DNA of 64,000 nucleotides from Hyphomicrobiales bacterium. GTDB taxonomy: Bacteria; Pseudomonadota; Alphaproteobacteria; Rhizobiales; RI-29. The notes under the pieces are model-generated. The model was given only the letters and a program-made list of their open reading frames with translations, was not told where the DNA came from and did not search any database. Every line of letters starts with the position of its first letter. Position 1 is the stretch's first letter. This document shows positions 39,601 to 47,675 of this stretch, one piece after another. The stretch is from positions 62,001 through 126,000 of the forward strand of contig WGLQ01000007.1 in the NCBI GenBank assembly GCA_016125495.1, given 5' to 3'. The translations under genes were made by a program, and so were the position numbers.

Positions 39601-39853
39601 TCAGGATGATGCCCTCGTCGGTCGAAAGCCCATACTCGGCCAGGAATTTGTCGACCCCGCCGTACTGCCGCCGCCCGTCCCGCGCCGATTGCACCAGCCG
39701 GCTGGCGAGGTCCTCGACCCGCCGCCGCTCTCCGGCCCGCAGACGGGCCCGCTCGACGAGGTCCCTGACGACGGCGTCCTCGTTGGCGAACGTCGCCGCC
39801 GCGATCTCGCGCCCGAGCGCTGCGAGCACGTCCCGAGCTTCGTCGCCTTGCAT
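36677..39853 (-). CDS. putA: Bifunctional proline dehydrogenase / L-glutamate gamma-semialdehyde dehydrogenase
   Basis: Oxidises proline to glutamate in two steps with FAD and NAD. The 1058-residue protein carries a PRODH barrel (about residues 120-480; RLVKGAYWDSEIK, FATHNAHTIAAV) and an aldehyde dehydrogenase domain (about 530-1030) with ETGGINAMIVD and catalytic Cys841 in SAGQRCSALRV. There is no ribbon-helix-helix DNA-binding domain at the N-terminus, so it does not repress its own gene. The short C-terminal end shows it lacks the extra domain of longer PutA proteins. GGGGG upstream of ATG 39853 sets the start. It diverges from panC. Confidence 0.97.
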   Translation of the reverse strand: MQGDEARDVLAALGREIAAATFANEDAVVRDLVERARLRAGERRRVEDLASRLVQSARDGRRQYGGVDKFLAEYGLSTDEGIILMCLAEALLRVPDAATADDLIDDKIAGGNWERHLGQSDSLFVNASTWGLMLTGRVIGLKDSDGGSAAKAVKRMIGQTGEPVIRQAMRHAMRILGDQFVLGRTIKEALKRGRDSEKRGFRYSYDMLGEAARTAEDAERYQQRYVAAIAEVGRHAGRLTDDRFETLIARPGLSVKLSAIHPRFEVSKADRVSRELTPRLVELGRLAREQGLTLNIDAEEADRLVLTLGVYAEALAHKDLAGWSGLGMVVQAYGKRALPTLRWLRELARERGTRLPVRLVKGAYWDSEIKIAQEQGLADYPVFTRKANTDVSYLAAARYLLAEREAFYPQFATHNAHTIAAVETIADGAPFEFQRLHGMGEGLYKEVVDKDGLGRPCRVYAPVGGHEDLLAYLVRRLLENGANSSFVNRLADDELPIAEIIADPVEQVEGFEPKRNPRIPKPSEIFEPVRRNSQGLALWERSVREPLLTDMRAELAKPRAVGSIVGGEAVLAGEVGEVRAPHDRRLMLATVASASPESIDKALTLARAAAVQWDRRGGAERAAILDRVADLFERDRARLMAIIVREAGKTIGNALADLREAIDFLRYYVHLARTTFEDAVRLPGPTGEANTLSLHGRGVFACISPWNFPIAIFTGQIAGALAAGNAVVAKPAEQTPVIAFEAVKLMLEAGVPSGVIQLLTGDGTVGAGLVQDRRVDGVAFTGSNATAERINRALAGRGGPIVPLIAETGGINAMIVDSSALPEQVVRDAVASAFDSAGQRCSALRVLMLQTDVADKMLTMLEGASRELRIGDPLDYSTDIGPVIDKAAQEMLDAHRLAMRRKARTIFEAKLPAECEHGTFVAPSIYEIGGIGELDREVFGPVLHVVRYERSHLDKVCEAINATGYGLTLGVHSRIEATIAFIAERVRVGNLYCNRNQIGAVVGAQPFGGEGLSGTGPKAGGPHYLHRFATERVISSDLTARGGNTELLSLASGEPRGR

Positions 39854-40048
39854 CTGAAACCCCCTGCACTGCCCACAGGTTGCACACCACGGCGTCACCG
39901 ACGGTCTTGCCGTACGGGCCGCGAACCCGCAAATCATAGACCAAGCCGGCCCCGGGCGTCGAACCCTGCGCCGAGGTTATCGGCACCGCCGGCGCGGCCC
40001 GGGCCACCCGACTGGCCGGTTGGACCCGAGGACGAGAGGAGAGGCACC

Positions 40049-40909
40049 ATGACCGACCCGCTGCCCGAGATCGAGGTCGTCCGAAGCATTGCCGAACTGC
40101 GTCACCGCATGCGCTATTGGCGCTCGGCCGGGCTGCGGGTCGGCTTGGTTCCGACCATGGGCTCGCTGCACGACGGGCACTTGTCGCTCGTGCACGCCAT
40201 GGCCGAGGAAGCCGAGCGTGTCGTCGTCACGATCTTCGTCAACCCCACCCAGTTCGCCGCGCACGAGGATCTCGACCGCTATCCGCGCAACGAAGCCGCC
40301 GACCTCGCGCGCCTCGCGACGGTGCCATGCGACCTCGTCTATGCCCCGTCCGTCGCCGAGATGTATCCGGAGGGCTTTGCGACGCGCGTGCGCGTCACGG
40401 GTTTGACCGATGGCCTCTGCGGCGCTTCGCGCCCCCATTTCTTCGAGGGGGTGGCCACCGTCGTCGCCAAATTGTTGATCCAGGCCAATCCGGATTTCGC
40501 GATCTTCGGTGAGAAGGATTATCAGCAGTTGCTGACCATCCGGCGCATGGCCCGTGATCTCGATTTGCGCGCCACCATCCTCGGGGCACCGATCGTGCGC
40601 GAGCCGGACGGACTGGCGATGTCCTCGCGCAACGCCTACCTCGGTCCCGACGAGCGTCGCCGCGCCCCGGTACTCCACGCGACGCTCCTCGAGGTCGCAG
40701 CGAACTGGCATGCCGGCCGGCCGCCAGCCGTCGCCGTCGCCGAAGGCATCGCCCGCCTCGAACGGGAAGGCCTCAGAGTCGATTACCTCGAGATGCGCGA
40801 TGCCGTCTCCCTCGCCCCGCTCGCCGCCGATGCCGCGAGAGGCAGCGCGCGTATCCTCGCGGCCGTCAACCTCGGGGCGACGCGACTGATCGACAACGTT
40901 CCGGCCTGA
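40049..40909 (+). CDS. panC: Pantothenate synthetase
   Basis: Joins pantoate and beta-alanine with ATP, the last step of pantothenate synthesis. The 286-residue protein has PTMGSLHDGHLSLV (the HxGH nucleotidyltransferase motif, about residues 34-47), VVTIFVNPTQFAAHEDLDRY, FGEKDYQQL and the KMSKS-like SSRNAYL near 192. A perfect GAGAGGAGAGG leader precedes ATG 40049. No panB or panD is adjacent in the window. It is divergent from putA, with 195 bases between that should hold both promoters. Confidence 0.97.
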   Translation: MTDPLPEIEVVRSIAELRHRMRYWRSAGLRVGLVPTMGSLHDGHLSLVHAMAEEAERVVVTIFVNPTQFAAHEDLDRYPRNEAADLARLATVPCDLVYAPSVAEMYPEGFATRVRVTGLTDGLCGASRPHFFEGVATVVAKLLIQANPDFAIFGEKDYQQLLTIRRMARDLDLRATILGAPIVREPDGLAMSSRNAYLGPDERRRAPVLHATLLEVAANWHAGRPPAVAVAEGIARLEREGLRVDYLEMRDAVSLAPLAADAARGSARILAAVNLGATRLIDNVPA

Positions 40910-41225
40910 GCCGGTTCGGGCCACGAGCGGCCTCAGCGGTTGCGGCAGAAGAAACGAATTTGCAGGCAAGACCTGTCGATTCGTCAATGGCCGCCGCGAG
41001 GCCTGTTGCAATTCCTCCCCGGAATGTCTTCCGGAGTGTTGCTTATCCACATTGTCGCGTGAATGTCTCTTGCGCTCGAGCCCGCCTATCGGAAGAGTCG
41101 TCATGGTGATTCTTGATCGAGTCGCTCCACGCGAAGGAACTCCTCTCCTCAGGGGGAAATCGCGCGGCGGCTTTTCGGGAAATTAAAGCGGCAACTGTTT
41201 GGTAACGCGGGGGCAAGAGGGCACC
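40910..41225. promoter_or_regulatory. Gene-free region upstream of the 142-residue gene, with a DnaA-box match
   Basis: This 316-base stretch carries no convincing gene. It has a perfect DnaA-box consensus TTATCCACA at 41043-41051, several GANTC (CcrM-type) methylation sites (for example GATTC around 40978 and 41105, GAGTC near 41117), and an AT-richer segment near 41180. It probably holds the promoter of the gene at 41226. One box is not enough to call an origin. Confidence 0.4.
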
Positions 41226-41654
41226 ATGGAACGTTCTGAAGCTTTGCAGGCGCTGAAGCGGGAATACCAGCAGGACTATATCAACGAGATCCGGGCGTGC
41301 CGGGATCTCCTCGCCAGCGGCATCCGCGGCATGCGGGGACCCGAGGGCGTCCTCAATTTCGACAACCGCGATTCCTTCGTCGCCCTCGGCCAGTCGCGCA
41401 AGCGGTTCATCGAGCAGCTCGAGCGCGCGGTGAAGCCGATCCTCGATAATTATGCGCACGAACTCGAGAAGGAAATGGACACGCTCGGGCTCGGCAGCCA
41501 GGCGCGCGCCGGCGATCCGCTGATGGAAAGCCTCCACGATGCGCTTCGCCATCTCCAGGAGGCGCACACGCGCCCGGCCCGCGAACCGCAGGCGTCGGAG
41601 CGTGCGACGCTGCCGCCGCATCTCGCCGGCCTCGGCAACGCGCATCACAACTGA
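41226..41654 (+). CDS. Unknown 142-residue helical protein
   Basis: Not recognised. A mostly helical, soluble protein: charged helices in the first 30 residues (EALQALKREYQQDYINEIRA), LNFDNRDSFVALGQSRKRFI in the middle and a long amphipathic helix (residues 62-85), then a His/Pro/Ala-rich tail. There is no signal peptide. AAGAGGGCACC precedes ATG 41226 and codon use agrees with the neighbours, so it is likely a real gene. Structured RNA with a terminator follows, so the gene is transcribed alone. Confidence 0.65.
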   Translation: MERSEALQALKREYQQDYINEIRACRDLLASGIRGMRGPEGVLNFDNRDSFVALGQSRKRFIEQLERAVKPILDNYAHELEKEMDTLGLGSQARAGDPLMESLHDALRHLQEAHTRPAREPQASERATLPPHLAGLGNAHHN

Positions 41655-42082
41655 GCGCCCGTCGCTCGGGCGCCTGTTCGTCCCCCTGCGCGAATCGGCG
41701 CCGCGATAGGGACGCAAAGGATCCTCCCGACAGGGAGATCGCAAGGAGGGCCTCCGCTCGCAAGAGCGGAGGCCTTCGGTTTTCCGGGAAGGCGCTCGTG
41801 CAAGCCAGAGCCGCGCAGCGCCCCCGTCCGGTCACACAGGGCGCCGAATCGCGCGCCACGTCTCTCGCGCCGATGTGGCCTGCCGTCACTTGCCAATTGC
41901 CCTGCGGCATGGCACCTCATGCGCTCGCCGGTCGGTGCCGTCATTCGTTGCCGACCGGCGAGCATTTCGTAAGGCGGCAGGGAAGTTGCGGCAACGTCCG
42001 CAGGGACGAGTCGCCTGCCTCGCCCGCCCTGCCGAGGCATCGTGGCGGCGCGTTCGCCTGGCCATCCATTTGGGGATCGAAA
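41655..42082. other. Gene-free region with three hairpins before parE
   Basis: No convincing gene in these 428 bases. Three hairpins follow one another in the first 120 bases: 41655-41673 (GCGCCCG/CGGGCGC), 41720-41740 (CTCCC/GGGAG with flanking GAT/ATC) and the terminator at 41749. The rest up to parE is GC-rich and must contain the parE promoter. An upstream in-frame extension of parE is open to 41798 but shows no family similarity. Confidence 0.5.
41749..41784 (+). terminator. Intrinsic terminator downstream of the 142-residue gene
   Basis: GGCCTCCGCTC (41749-41759) and GAGCGGAGGCC (41764-41774) form an 11-bp perfect stem closed by the tetraloop GCAA (GNRA type), followed by TTCGGTTTT. 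It lies 95 bases past the stop codon at 41654, leaving room for the two smaller hairpins before it. Confidence 0.8.
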
Positions 42083-44101
42083 ATGGCATCGAAATCCAAC
42101 CTCTCGCTGCCCCTCGACGAGCCGGCCGAGACCCCGCGCCGGCGCGGCACGCGTGATGCCAACCCCGAGGCGAACTACACCGCCGCCGACATCGAGGTGC
42201 TCGAGGGGCTGGAGCCCGTGCGCCGCCGCCCCGGCATGTACATTGGCGGCACGGACGAGAAAGCGCTGCACCACCTCTTCGCGGAGGTGATCGACAATGC
42301 CATGGACGAGGCGGTTGCCGGTCATGCCGACCGCATTACCGTCCACCTCGAGTCAGACGGATATCTCACCGTCACGGACAACGGCCGCGGCATCCCCGTC
42401 GATCCCCATCCCAAGTTCAAGAAAAAGTCCGCCCTCGAGGTCATCATGACCACGCTCCACTCGGGCGGAAAATTCGACACCAAGGTCTACAACACCGCCG
42501 GCGGACTCCATGGCGTCGGCGTGTCCGTCGTCAACGCACTCTCCGAGCACCTAGAGGTGGAGGTCGCTCGCGGCCGTCAGCTCTATGCCCAGAGCTTCGC
42601 GCGAGGTCTCCCCCTCGGTCCCCTCCGCGCCCTCGGCCCCACACCCAACCGGCGCGGCACGTCGGTGAAATTCCGTCCCGACGAGCAGATCTTCGGAACT
42701 GGTGCCCGCCTCAAGCCAGCGCGGCTGTTCCGAATGGCCCGCTCGAAGGCCTATCTGCACGGCGGCGTCGAAATCCGCTGGAGCTGTGATCCCGCTCTTG
42801 TCGAGGGAACCGAAACGCCCGCCGAGGCGGTGTTCCATTTCCCTGGCGGTCTCAAGGATTTCCTCGCCTCCCGCCTCGAGAAGGCCGAACTCGTCGCCCG
42901 CGACGCATTTGCCGGCCACATCAAGCGCGAAGGCGGCCACGGCTCGCTCGAATGGGCGATCTCCTGGATCGCCAATCAGGACGGCTTCTTCGATTCCTAC
43001 TGCAATACCATCCCGACCCCCGACGGCGGGACCCACGAAGCCGGCGTGCGCACGGCGCTGACGCGCGGCCTGCGCGCCTATGGCGAACTCGTCGGCAACC
43101 GCAAGGCCGCCCAGATCACGGCCGACGACGTCATGGGCACCGTAGCGGGCCTGATCTCCGTTTTCATCCGCGATCCCGAGTTCCAGGGCCAGACCAAGGA
43201 CCGCCTCTCGACGGCCGAGGCCCAGCGCATCGTCGAACAGAACCTGCGCGACCCGTTCGACCACTGGCTGGCCGAGAGCCCCGCTCAGGCAACGCGCCTC
43301 CTCGACTGGGTCATCGAGCGCGCCGAGGAGCGCCTGAAACGCAAGCGCGACAAGGACGTCGATCGTCAGCGCGCGACGCGCAAGCTGCGCCTTCCCGGCA
43401 AGCTCACGGACTGCTCGCGCCAGTCCGCGAACGGTACGGAGATTTTCATCGTCGAGGGTGATTCGGCCGGCGGCTCCGCCAAGCAGGCCCGCGACCGCGA
43501 GATCCAGGCGATCCTGCCGCTGCGCGGCAAGATCCTCAACGTCGCCAACGCCACCTCCGCCAAGGTCGCCCAGAACCAGCTCATCACCGACCTGGTCCAG
43601 GCCCTCGGCTGCGGCACGGGATCGCGTTACCGCGAGGAGGACCTGCGTTACGAGCGCGTCATCATCATGACCGACGCCGACGTCGACGGCGCCCACATCG
43701 CCTCGCTCCTGATCACCTTCTTTTACAGCCAGATGCGTCCGCTCATCGAGCAGGGGCACCTCTTCCTCGCGGTCCCCCCCCTCTTCAAGTTGCGCCAGGG
43801 CACCACGACGCTCTATGCCCTCGACGTCGCCGAGCGCGATCGCCTCATCGAAGGCGGCTTTGCCGGCCGGGGCAAGATCGAGGTCTCGCGCTTCAAGGGC
43901 CTCGGGGAGATGAATGCCGAGGAACTGAAGGCGACCACCATGAACCCATCGCGCCGCCGACTGCTGCGCGTCGCGATCGTGGACGACGAAGGGGCGACGG
44001 AGCGCTCGGTGAACGATCTCATGGGCAACAAGCCGGAGACGCGTTTCCGCTTCATCCAGGAGCGCGCCGCCTTCACCTCGAGCGATGAACTCGACGTCTG
44101 A
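42083..44101 (+). CDS. parE: DNA topoisomerase IV subunit B
   Basis: ATPase subunit of topoisomerase IV, which separates linked daughter chromosomes. The 672-residue protein has the GHKL ATP site ([45 protein letters not shown]), the transducer domain and the TOPRIM domain ([28 protein letters not shown]). It lacks the roughly 170-residue insertion of Gram-negative GyrB, and the C-terminal part ends with [20 protein letters not shown], which supports ParE. ATG 42083 has GGGGATCG upstream. The parC gene is not in the window. Confidence 0.95.
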   Translation: MASKSNLSLPLDEPAETPRRRGTRDANPEANYTAADIEVLEGLEPVRRRPGMYIGGTDEKALHHLFAEVIDNAMDEAVAGHADRITVHLESDGYLTVTDNGRGIPVDPHPKFKKKSALEVIMTTLHSGGKFDTKVYNTAGGLHGVGVSVVNALSEHLEVEVARGRQLYAQSFARGLPLGPLRALGPTPNRRGTSVKFRPDEQIFGTGARLKPARLFRMARSKAYLHGGVEIRWSCDPALVEGTETPAEAVFHFPGGLKDFLASRLEKAELVARDAFAGHIKREGGHGSLEWAISWIANQDGFFDSYCNTIPTPDGGTHEAGVRTALTRGLRAYGELVGNRKAAQITADDVMGTVAGLISVFIRDPEFQGQTKDRLSTAEAQRIVEQNLRDPFDHWLAESPAQATRLLDWVIERAEERLKRKRDKDVDRQRATRKLRLPGKLTDCSRQSANGTEIFIVEGDSAGGSAKQARDREIQAILPLRGKILNVANATSAKVAQNQLITDLVQALGCGTGSRYREEDLRYERVIIMTDADVDGAHIASLLITFFYSQMRPLIEQGHLFLAVPPLFKLRQGTTTLYALDVAERDRLIEGGFAGRGKIEVSRFKGLGEMNAEELKATTMNPSRRRLLRVAIVDDEGATERSVNDLMGNKPETRFRFIQERAAFTSSDELDV

Positions 44102-44113
44102 CCAGCGGCGATC

Positions 44114-44133
44114 GATGGCGCTTCGGTGCCATC
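44114..44133. terminator. UUCG-capped hairpin between convergent parE and lytic transglycosylase genes
   Basis: GATGGCGC (44114-44121) pairs with GTGCCATC (44126-44133) around a TTCG tetraloop, a very stable C(UUCG)G cap. It fills the 33-base gap between the two stop codons and could stop transcription from both sides. There is no long T-run. Confidence 0.5.
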
Positions 44134-44134
44134 C

Positions 44135-45226
44135 TCAGTTCTTGACCACGACGCAGAACCCGCCGGACTTGCGAAGGCGCGCGCAGAGCGCCTCGGCTCC
44201 CTCGCGCGTCGCTTCACCCAGCACCACGTTGTGGCGCTGCTTGCGCCCGAAACTGCGGTTCGTTTCGCTGACCAGGAACGGGCGGCGCGAACCGATGATC
44301 GTTGCGTGCTTCTTGCGCACCGACTCGAACATCCGCATGGCCTTGGCATGCGAAAAATCACCCGCGATCTGCACGCCCCAGGGCTGACGTGGCGCGCTGG
44401 CGGCGGCACCGGCACCCCCACCCGGCCCTTTGAGGTGACGAATTTTGCGCGCCCGGCAATCCTTCTGGAATGCCTCGCTCGTCTCGGCCGGCGGGGTCGG
44501 CTCGGCGAAATCCTCGGCCGCCCAGCGCTCAGCCTCGATCCCGGTGATCGCAACGACATAGTTGATCGTCTCGAGCGGCAGGAAGGTCTGCTTCTGGCGC
44601 CAGCGTGAGACGCGGCCCTCACCGGAATTGTAGGCAGCCGCCGCGAGGCCGAGGTTACCGAAGCGAGCCTTGAGATCGGCGAGCAGGGCGGCCGAGGCCG
44701 GGATCGCCTGCTCGGGATCGAAGGGGTCGGCGAGACCACGCAGCGCCGCCGTGCCCGGCATGAACTGCGCGATGCCCTGCGCGCCCTTGTGGCTGACGAC
44801 GTTGGGGTTGAAGCTGCTCTCGACCCAGAGCAGGCGCGCAAAGAACGACGGGGGCAACCCCTTGGCACGCGCCTCTCGCTCGATCAGGTCGCAGAGCCGC
44901 GGCAGATAATCGGGATCGCCGATGGCGAGGCGGCGGCCCGGCAACGATGCGCCCCCCGCGCCCCCGGTGGACGGACTTGCGCCACCGTCGAGGCCCGGCA
45001 AGCTGGTGGCCTTTTCATCGCTCGGCACCGCCGGCGCTGCCGCTGGGAGCGCACCAGAAGCGCGCACCGGCTCTCCTGACGGTGCCGGCCCCCCGGCGTT
45101 GGCGCCCGCAACCGGCGTCGATACCGCAACGGTCGGGCCTCCATCGCTCGCCCACGCAACCACTGCCCCCGACAGGGCGAGCATCATGATGGTCGGGCAA
45201 AGCAACGATCGCGAACGCGGTACCAT
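44135..45226 (-). CDS. Lytic transglycosylase (SLT) with C-terminal SPOR-like domain
   Basis: Cleaves peptidoglycan glycan strands in the periplasm. The 363-residue protein has a signal peptide (RSLLCPTIMMLALSGAVVAWA), an Ala/Pro/Gly-rich linker, then the SLT lysozyme fold (about residues 105-250) with catalytic Glu in LLWVESSFNPN near residue 140, KGAQGIAQFMPGTA and AAAYNSGEGRVSRW. A C-terminal stretch (about 275-363; WGVQIAGDFSHAKAMRMFES) resembles a SPOR domain. Convergent with parE. SPOR domains occur on two wall enzymes in this window, this one and the D,D-carboxypeptidase. Confidence 0.9.
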   Translation of the reverse strand: MVPRSRSLLCPTIMMLALSGAVVAWASDGGPTVAVSTPVAGANAGGPAPSGEPVRASGALPAAAPAVPSDEKATSLPGLDGGASPSTGGAGGASLPGRRLAIGDPDYLPRLCDLIEREARAKGLPPSFFARLLWVESSFNPNVVSHKGAQGIAQFMPGTAALRGLADPFDPEQAIPASAALLADLKARFGNLGLAAAAYNSGEGRVSRWRQKQTFLPLETINYVVAITGIEAERWAAEDFAEPTPPAETSEAFQKDCRARKIRHLKGPGGGAGAAASAPRQPWGVQIAGDFSHAKAMRMFESVRKKHATIIGSRRPFLVSETNRSFGRKQRHNVVLGEATREGAEALCARLRKSGGFCVVVKN

Positions 45227-45425
45227 GACGACAGCCTGGGCAGGAGTGCTTCGAGTGCCTCCATCCTAGTTCAAAACCCTGAACGATTTCCAGGCGCTAT
45301 CGAGAGATCGACGATTCGAGGTCAATTCCCGCCGAGAGCGTACGGCCAGGTCCGGCAGCCGAGCACACGGCGGCGTCCGATGAATGGCCACCGCCGGCAA
45401 GCAGCGCCTCACGTCGCGCGCACGG

Positions 45426-46076
45426 TCAGGTCGTGGATTTGGGCAGATTGTCGAGATCGTCGATATACCATTCACGGGCATCGACGATGGCCGGGTTCTC
45501 GCCGTTCTCGTAGTTCCAGGAGTCGACCGCGTAACGCGTGCCGCTGTTGTTTTCCAGCAGCACAGCCGTCCAGTGCGGCCATTGCTTGATCCCGCCGAGC
45601 AGCAGATTGCCCTTCGAGAAGGGCGTGCCGACCTTGTGGTGCCGGAGGAACCCGTTGTTCTGGAGCACGAGGAGATAGCTCGTCGTATTGGTCGCCTCGT
45701 CGACACAGTCCTGCTGCGTCGGATCACCGGAGCCAGCGTACTCCATCCCGGGCCGATCGGCGGACGTGCCGGTGATCGCGCCCGTGTGACGCTCCATCCA
45801 GCCGATCGCATAGGCCACCGCGCGCCGTTCCTCATCGGGAGTGTCGGCCTTGCGGGTCTTTTCCATGATCTGGCTGATTTCGGCGATGTGCGCCTTCGAG
45901 AAGGTCACCCGTGTCTGCACTTTGCAGCCGTAGGCGGCGCAGACCGTCACCGTATTGCCGCGCGGCTCCTGCGTCTTGAAGTCGTAGAAATGCGCCTGAG
46001 GTCCATGGTTGCGCTCGTAGGTGCACCCGGACAACCCGACCGCTGCGGCCAGTGCAATGATCACCCGTCGCATCAT
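45426..46076 (-). CDS. Lipoprotein of unknown function with possible Cys-His-Asp site
   Basis: A 216-residue lipoprotein: RRVIIALAAAVGLSGC is a lipobox with acylated Cys18, so it is anchored in an envelope membrane. The domain has QQDCVDEATN (Cys124), QWPHWTAVLL (His168) and GTRYAVDSW (Asp185). This Cys-His-Asp order and spacing resembles transglutaminase-like cysteine peptidases; that is inference, and the family is not recognised. Two further cysteines (residues 46 and 51) may form a disulfide. ATG 46076 fits the signal peptide; an upstream extension would overlap the trmFO promoter region. The trmFO gene is divergent. Confidence 0.7.
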   Translation of the reverse strand: MMRRVIIALAAAVGLSGCTYERNHGPQAHFYDFKTQEPRGNTVTVCAAYGCKVQTRVTFSKAHIAEISQIMEKTRKADTPDEERRAVAYAIGWMERHTGAITGTSADRPGMEYAGSGDPTQQDCVDEATNTTSYLLVLQNNGFLRHHKVGTPFSKGNLLLGGIKQWPHWTAVLLENNSGTRYAVDSWNYENGENPAIVDAREWYIDDLDNLPKSTT

Positions 46077-46206
46077 GCTGTTCTGTCGACCCTGGATGGT
46101 TTTGCGGCAGCCACGAGAATCCCGAACCGAGAGATAGCCGATCCCCGAGCGGTTCTCCAATTGCTGGAGATTGCCGCCGGTGCGCAATTCCCCTAGTCGT
46201 CGCTGC

Positions 46207-47649
46207 ATGGCAACACTCGAGCACGTTCACGTCATCGGCGGCGGCCTTGCGGGGTCCGAGGCGGCCTGGCAGCTCGCCACTGCGGGCGTACCGGTCGTCC
46301 TGCACGAGATGCGCCCGGCCCGTGCGACCGAGGCGCACCAGACCGACAGGCTCGCCGAACTCGTCTGCTCCAACTCGTTCCGCTCCGACGATGCCGAGAA
46401 CAATGCGGTCGGCGTTCTCCATGCAGAGATGCGGCTCGCCGGCTCGCTCGTGATGGCGAGCGCCGATGCCGCGAAGCTGCCAGCCGGTGGCGCCCTCGCC
46501 GTCGACCGCCACGGCTTTTCCGCGCTGGTCACGGCGGCACTCGAAAACCACCCGCTCGTCACCATCCGCCGTGGCGAAGGCCAAGCCCTGGTGCCGCCTG
46601 GTGCCTCGAACGTCATCGTGGCGACCGGCCCGCTGACCTCGCCCGCCCTCACCGAGGCCATTCTCCGGGAAACCGGCGAGGATCAGCTCGCCTTCTTCGA
46701 TGCCATCGCCCCGATCGTGGCGATCGACACCGTGGATACCTCCATCGCCTGGTTCCAATCGCGCTACGACAAACCGGGTCCTGGGGGCACCGGCGCCGAC
46801 TACCTCAACTGCCCGCTCGACCGCGCCCAATACGAGGCTTTCATCGACGCGCTGCTGGCCGGCGAGAAAACCGAGTTCAAGGAGTGGGAGGCGAACACGC
46901 CCTACTTCGACGGCTGCCTTCCGATCGAGGTCATGGCCGAGCGCGGCCGCGAAACTTTGCGCCACGGGCCCATGAAGCCGGTCGGACTGACCAATGCCCA
47001 CAAGCCAACGGAACGCCCCTACGCCGTCGTGCAGCTTCGCCAAGACAATGCCCTCGGCACGCTCTGGAACATGGTGGGCTTCCAGACGAAGCTGAAATAC
47101 GGCGAGCAGGCGCGCGTCTTTCGCATGATCCCGGGTCTCGAGAGCGCCGAGTTCGTTCGCCTCGGCGGCCTCCATCGCAACACCTTCATCAACAGCCCGC
47201 GCCTCCTCGACGCCCGGCTGCGACTGAAAGGACGTCCACTCGTGCGCTTTGCCGGCCAGATCACCGGCGTCGAAGGCTACGTGGAATCGGCCGCCATGGG
47301 CCTGATCGCGGGCCGCCTCGCGGCGGCCGAAAGGCGCGCCATCGCCTTGGCTCCACCACCCGCCACCACCGCCCACGGCGCCCTCCTCGCACACATCACC
47401 GGCGGTCACGTCGCGGCGAACGAGGATGGCGAGGAAACAAATGAACCGCCCCGCCCGCGCTCATTCCAACCCATGAACGTCAACTTCGGGCTCTTTCCAC
47501 CGATCGAGGATGCGCCCGAAAGCGCTGGTCGACGGATCAAGGGCAAGGAGAGGACCGCGGCGCGGCGGACGGCCACCGCCCGCCGCGCACTCGTCGACTT
47601 TGCGGCATGGACCGAGCACTGGACGGCCCTTGCCGATACCGCGAGCTGA
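46207..47649 (+). CDS. trmFO: Folate- and FAD-dependent tRNA (uracil-54) methyltransferase TrmFO
   Basis: Makes the T54 ribothymidine of tRNA, using methylenetetrahydrofolate and FAD. The 480-residue protein starts with the FAD-binding [14 protein letters not shown], has [20 protein letters not shown] with the conserved Cys54, and [46 protein letters not shown] and the C-terminal [10 protein letters not shown] typical of TrmFO, as distinct from GidA/MnmG. ATG 46207 gives family length. It is convergent with the DUF4153 gene, 26 bases apart. Confidence 0.97.
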   Translation: MATLEHVHVIGGGLAGSEAAWQLATAGVPVVLHEMRPARATEAHQTDRLAELVCSNSFRSDDAENNAVGVLHAEMRLAGSLVMASADAAKLPAGGALAVDRHGFSALVTAALENHPLVTIRRGEGQALVPPGASNVIVATGPLTSPALTEAILRETGEDQLAFFDAIAPIVAIDTVDTSIAWFQSRYDKPGPGGTGADYLNCPLDRAQYEAFIDALLAGEKTEFKEWEANTPYFDGCLPIEVMAERGRETLRHGPMKPVGLTNAHKPTERPYAVVQLRQDNALGTLWNMVGFQTKLKYGEQARVFRMIPGLESAEFVRLGGLHRNTFINSPRLLDARLRLKGRPLVRFAGQITGVEGYVESAAMGLIAGRLAAAERRAIALAPPPATTAHGALLAHITGGHVAANEDGEETNEPPRPRSFQPMNVNFGLFPPIEDAPESAGRRIKGKERTAARRTATARRALVDFAAWTEHWTALADTAS

Positions 47650-47675
47650 TCGCTCGCCAGCCGACCTGCCCGCAG

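Noticed and set aside
36626-40048. A very long open plus-strand frame antisense to putA and continuous with panC
   Set aside because: It mirrors putA, whose domains and catalytic residues are intact; the antisense translation is Asp/Arg/Leu-rich without family features. Such mirror frames are common in GC-rich DNA.
41043-41051. Chromosome replication origin at the DnaA box
   Set aside because: Only one perfect box, no AT-rich unwinding region of usual size, no CtrA boxes, no hemE, dnaA or parAB nearby.
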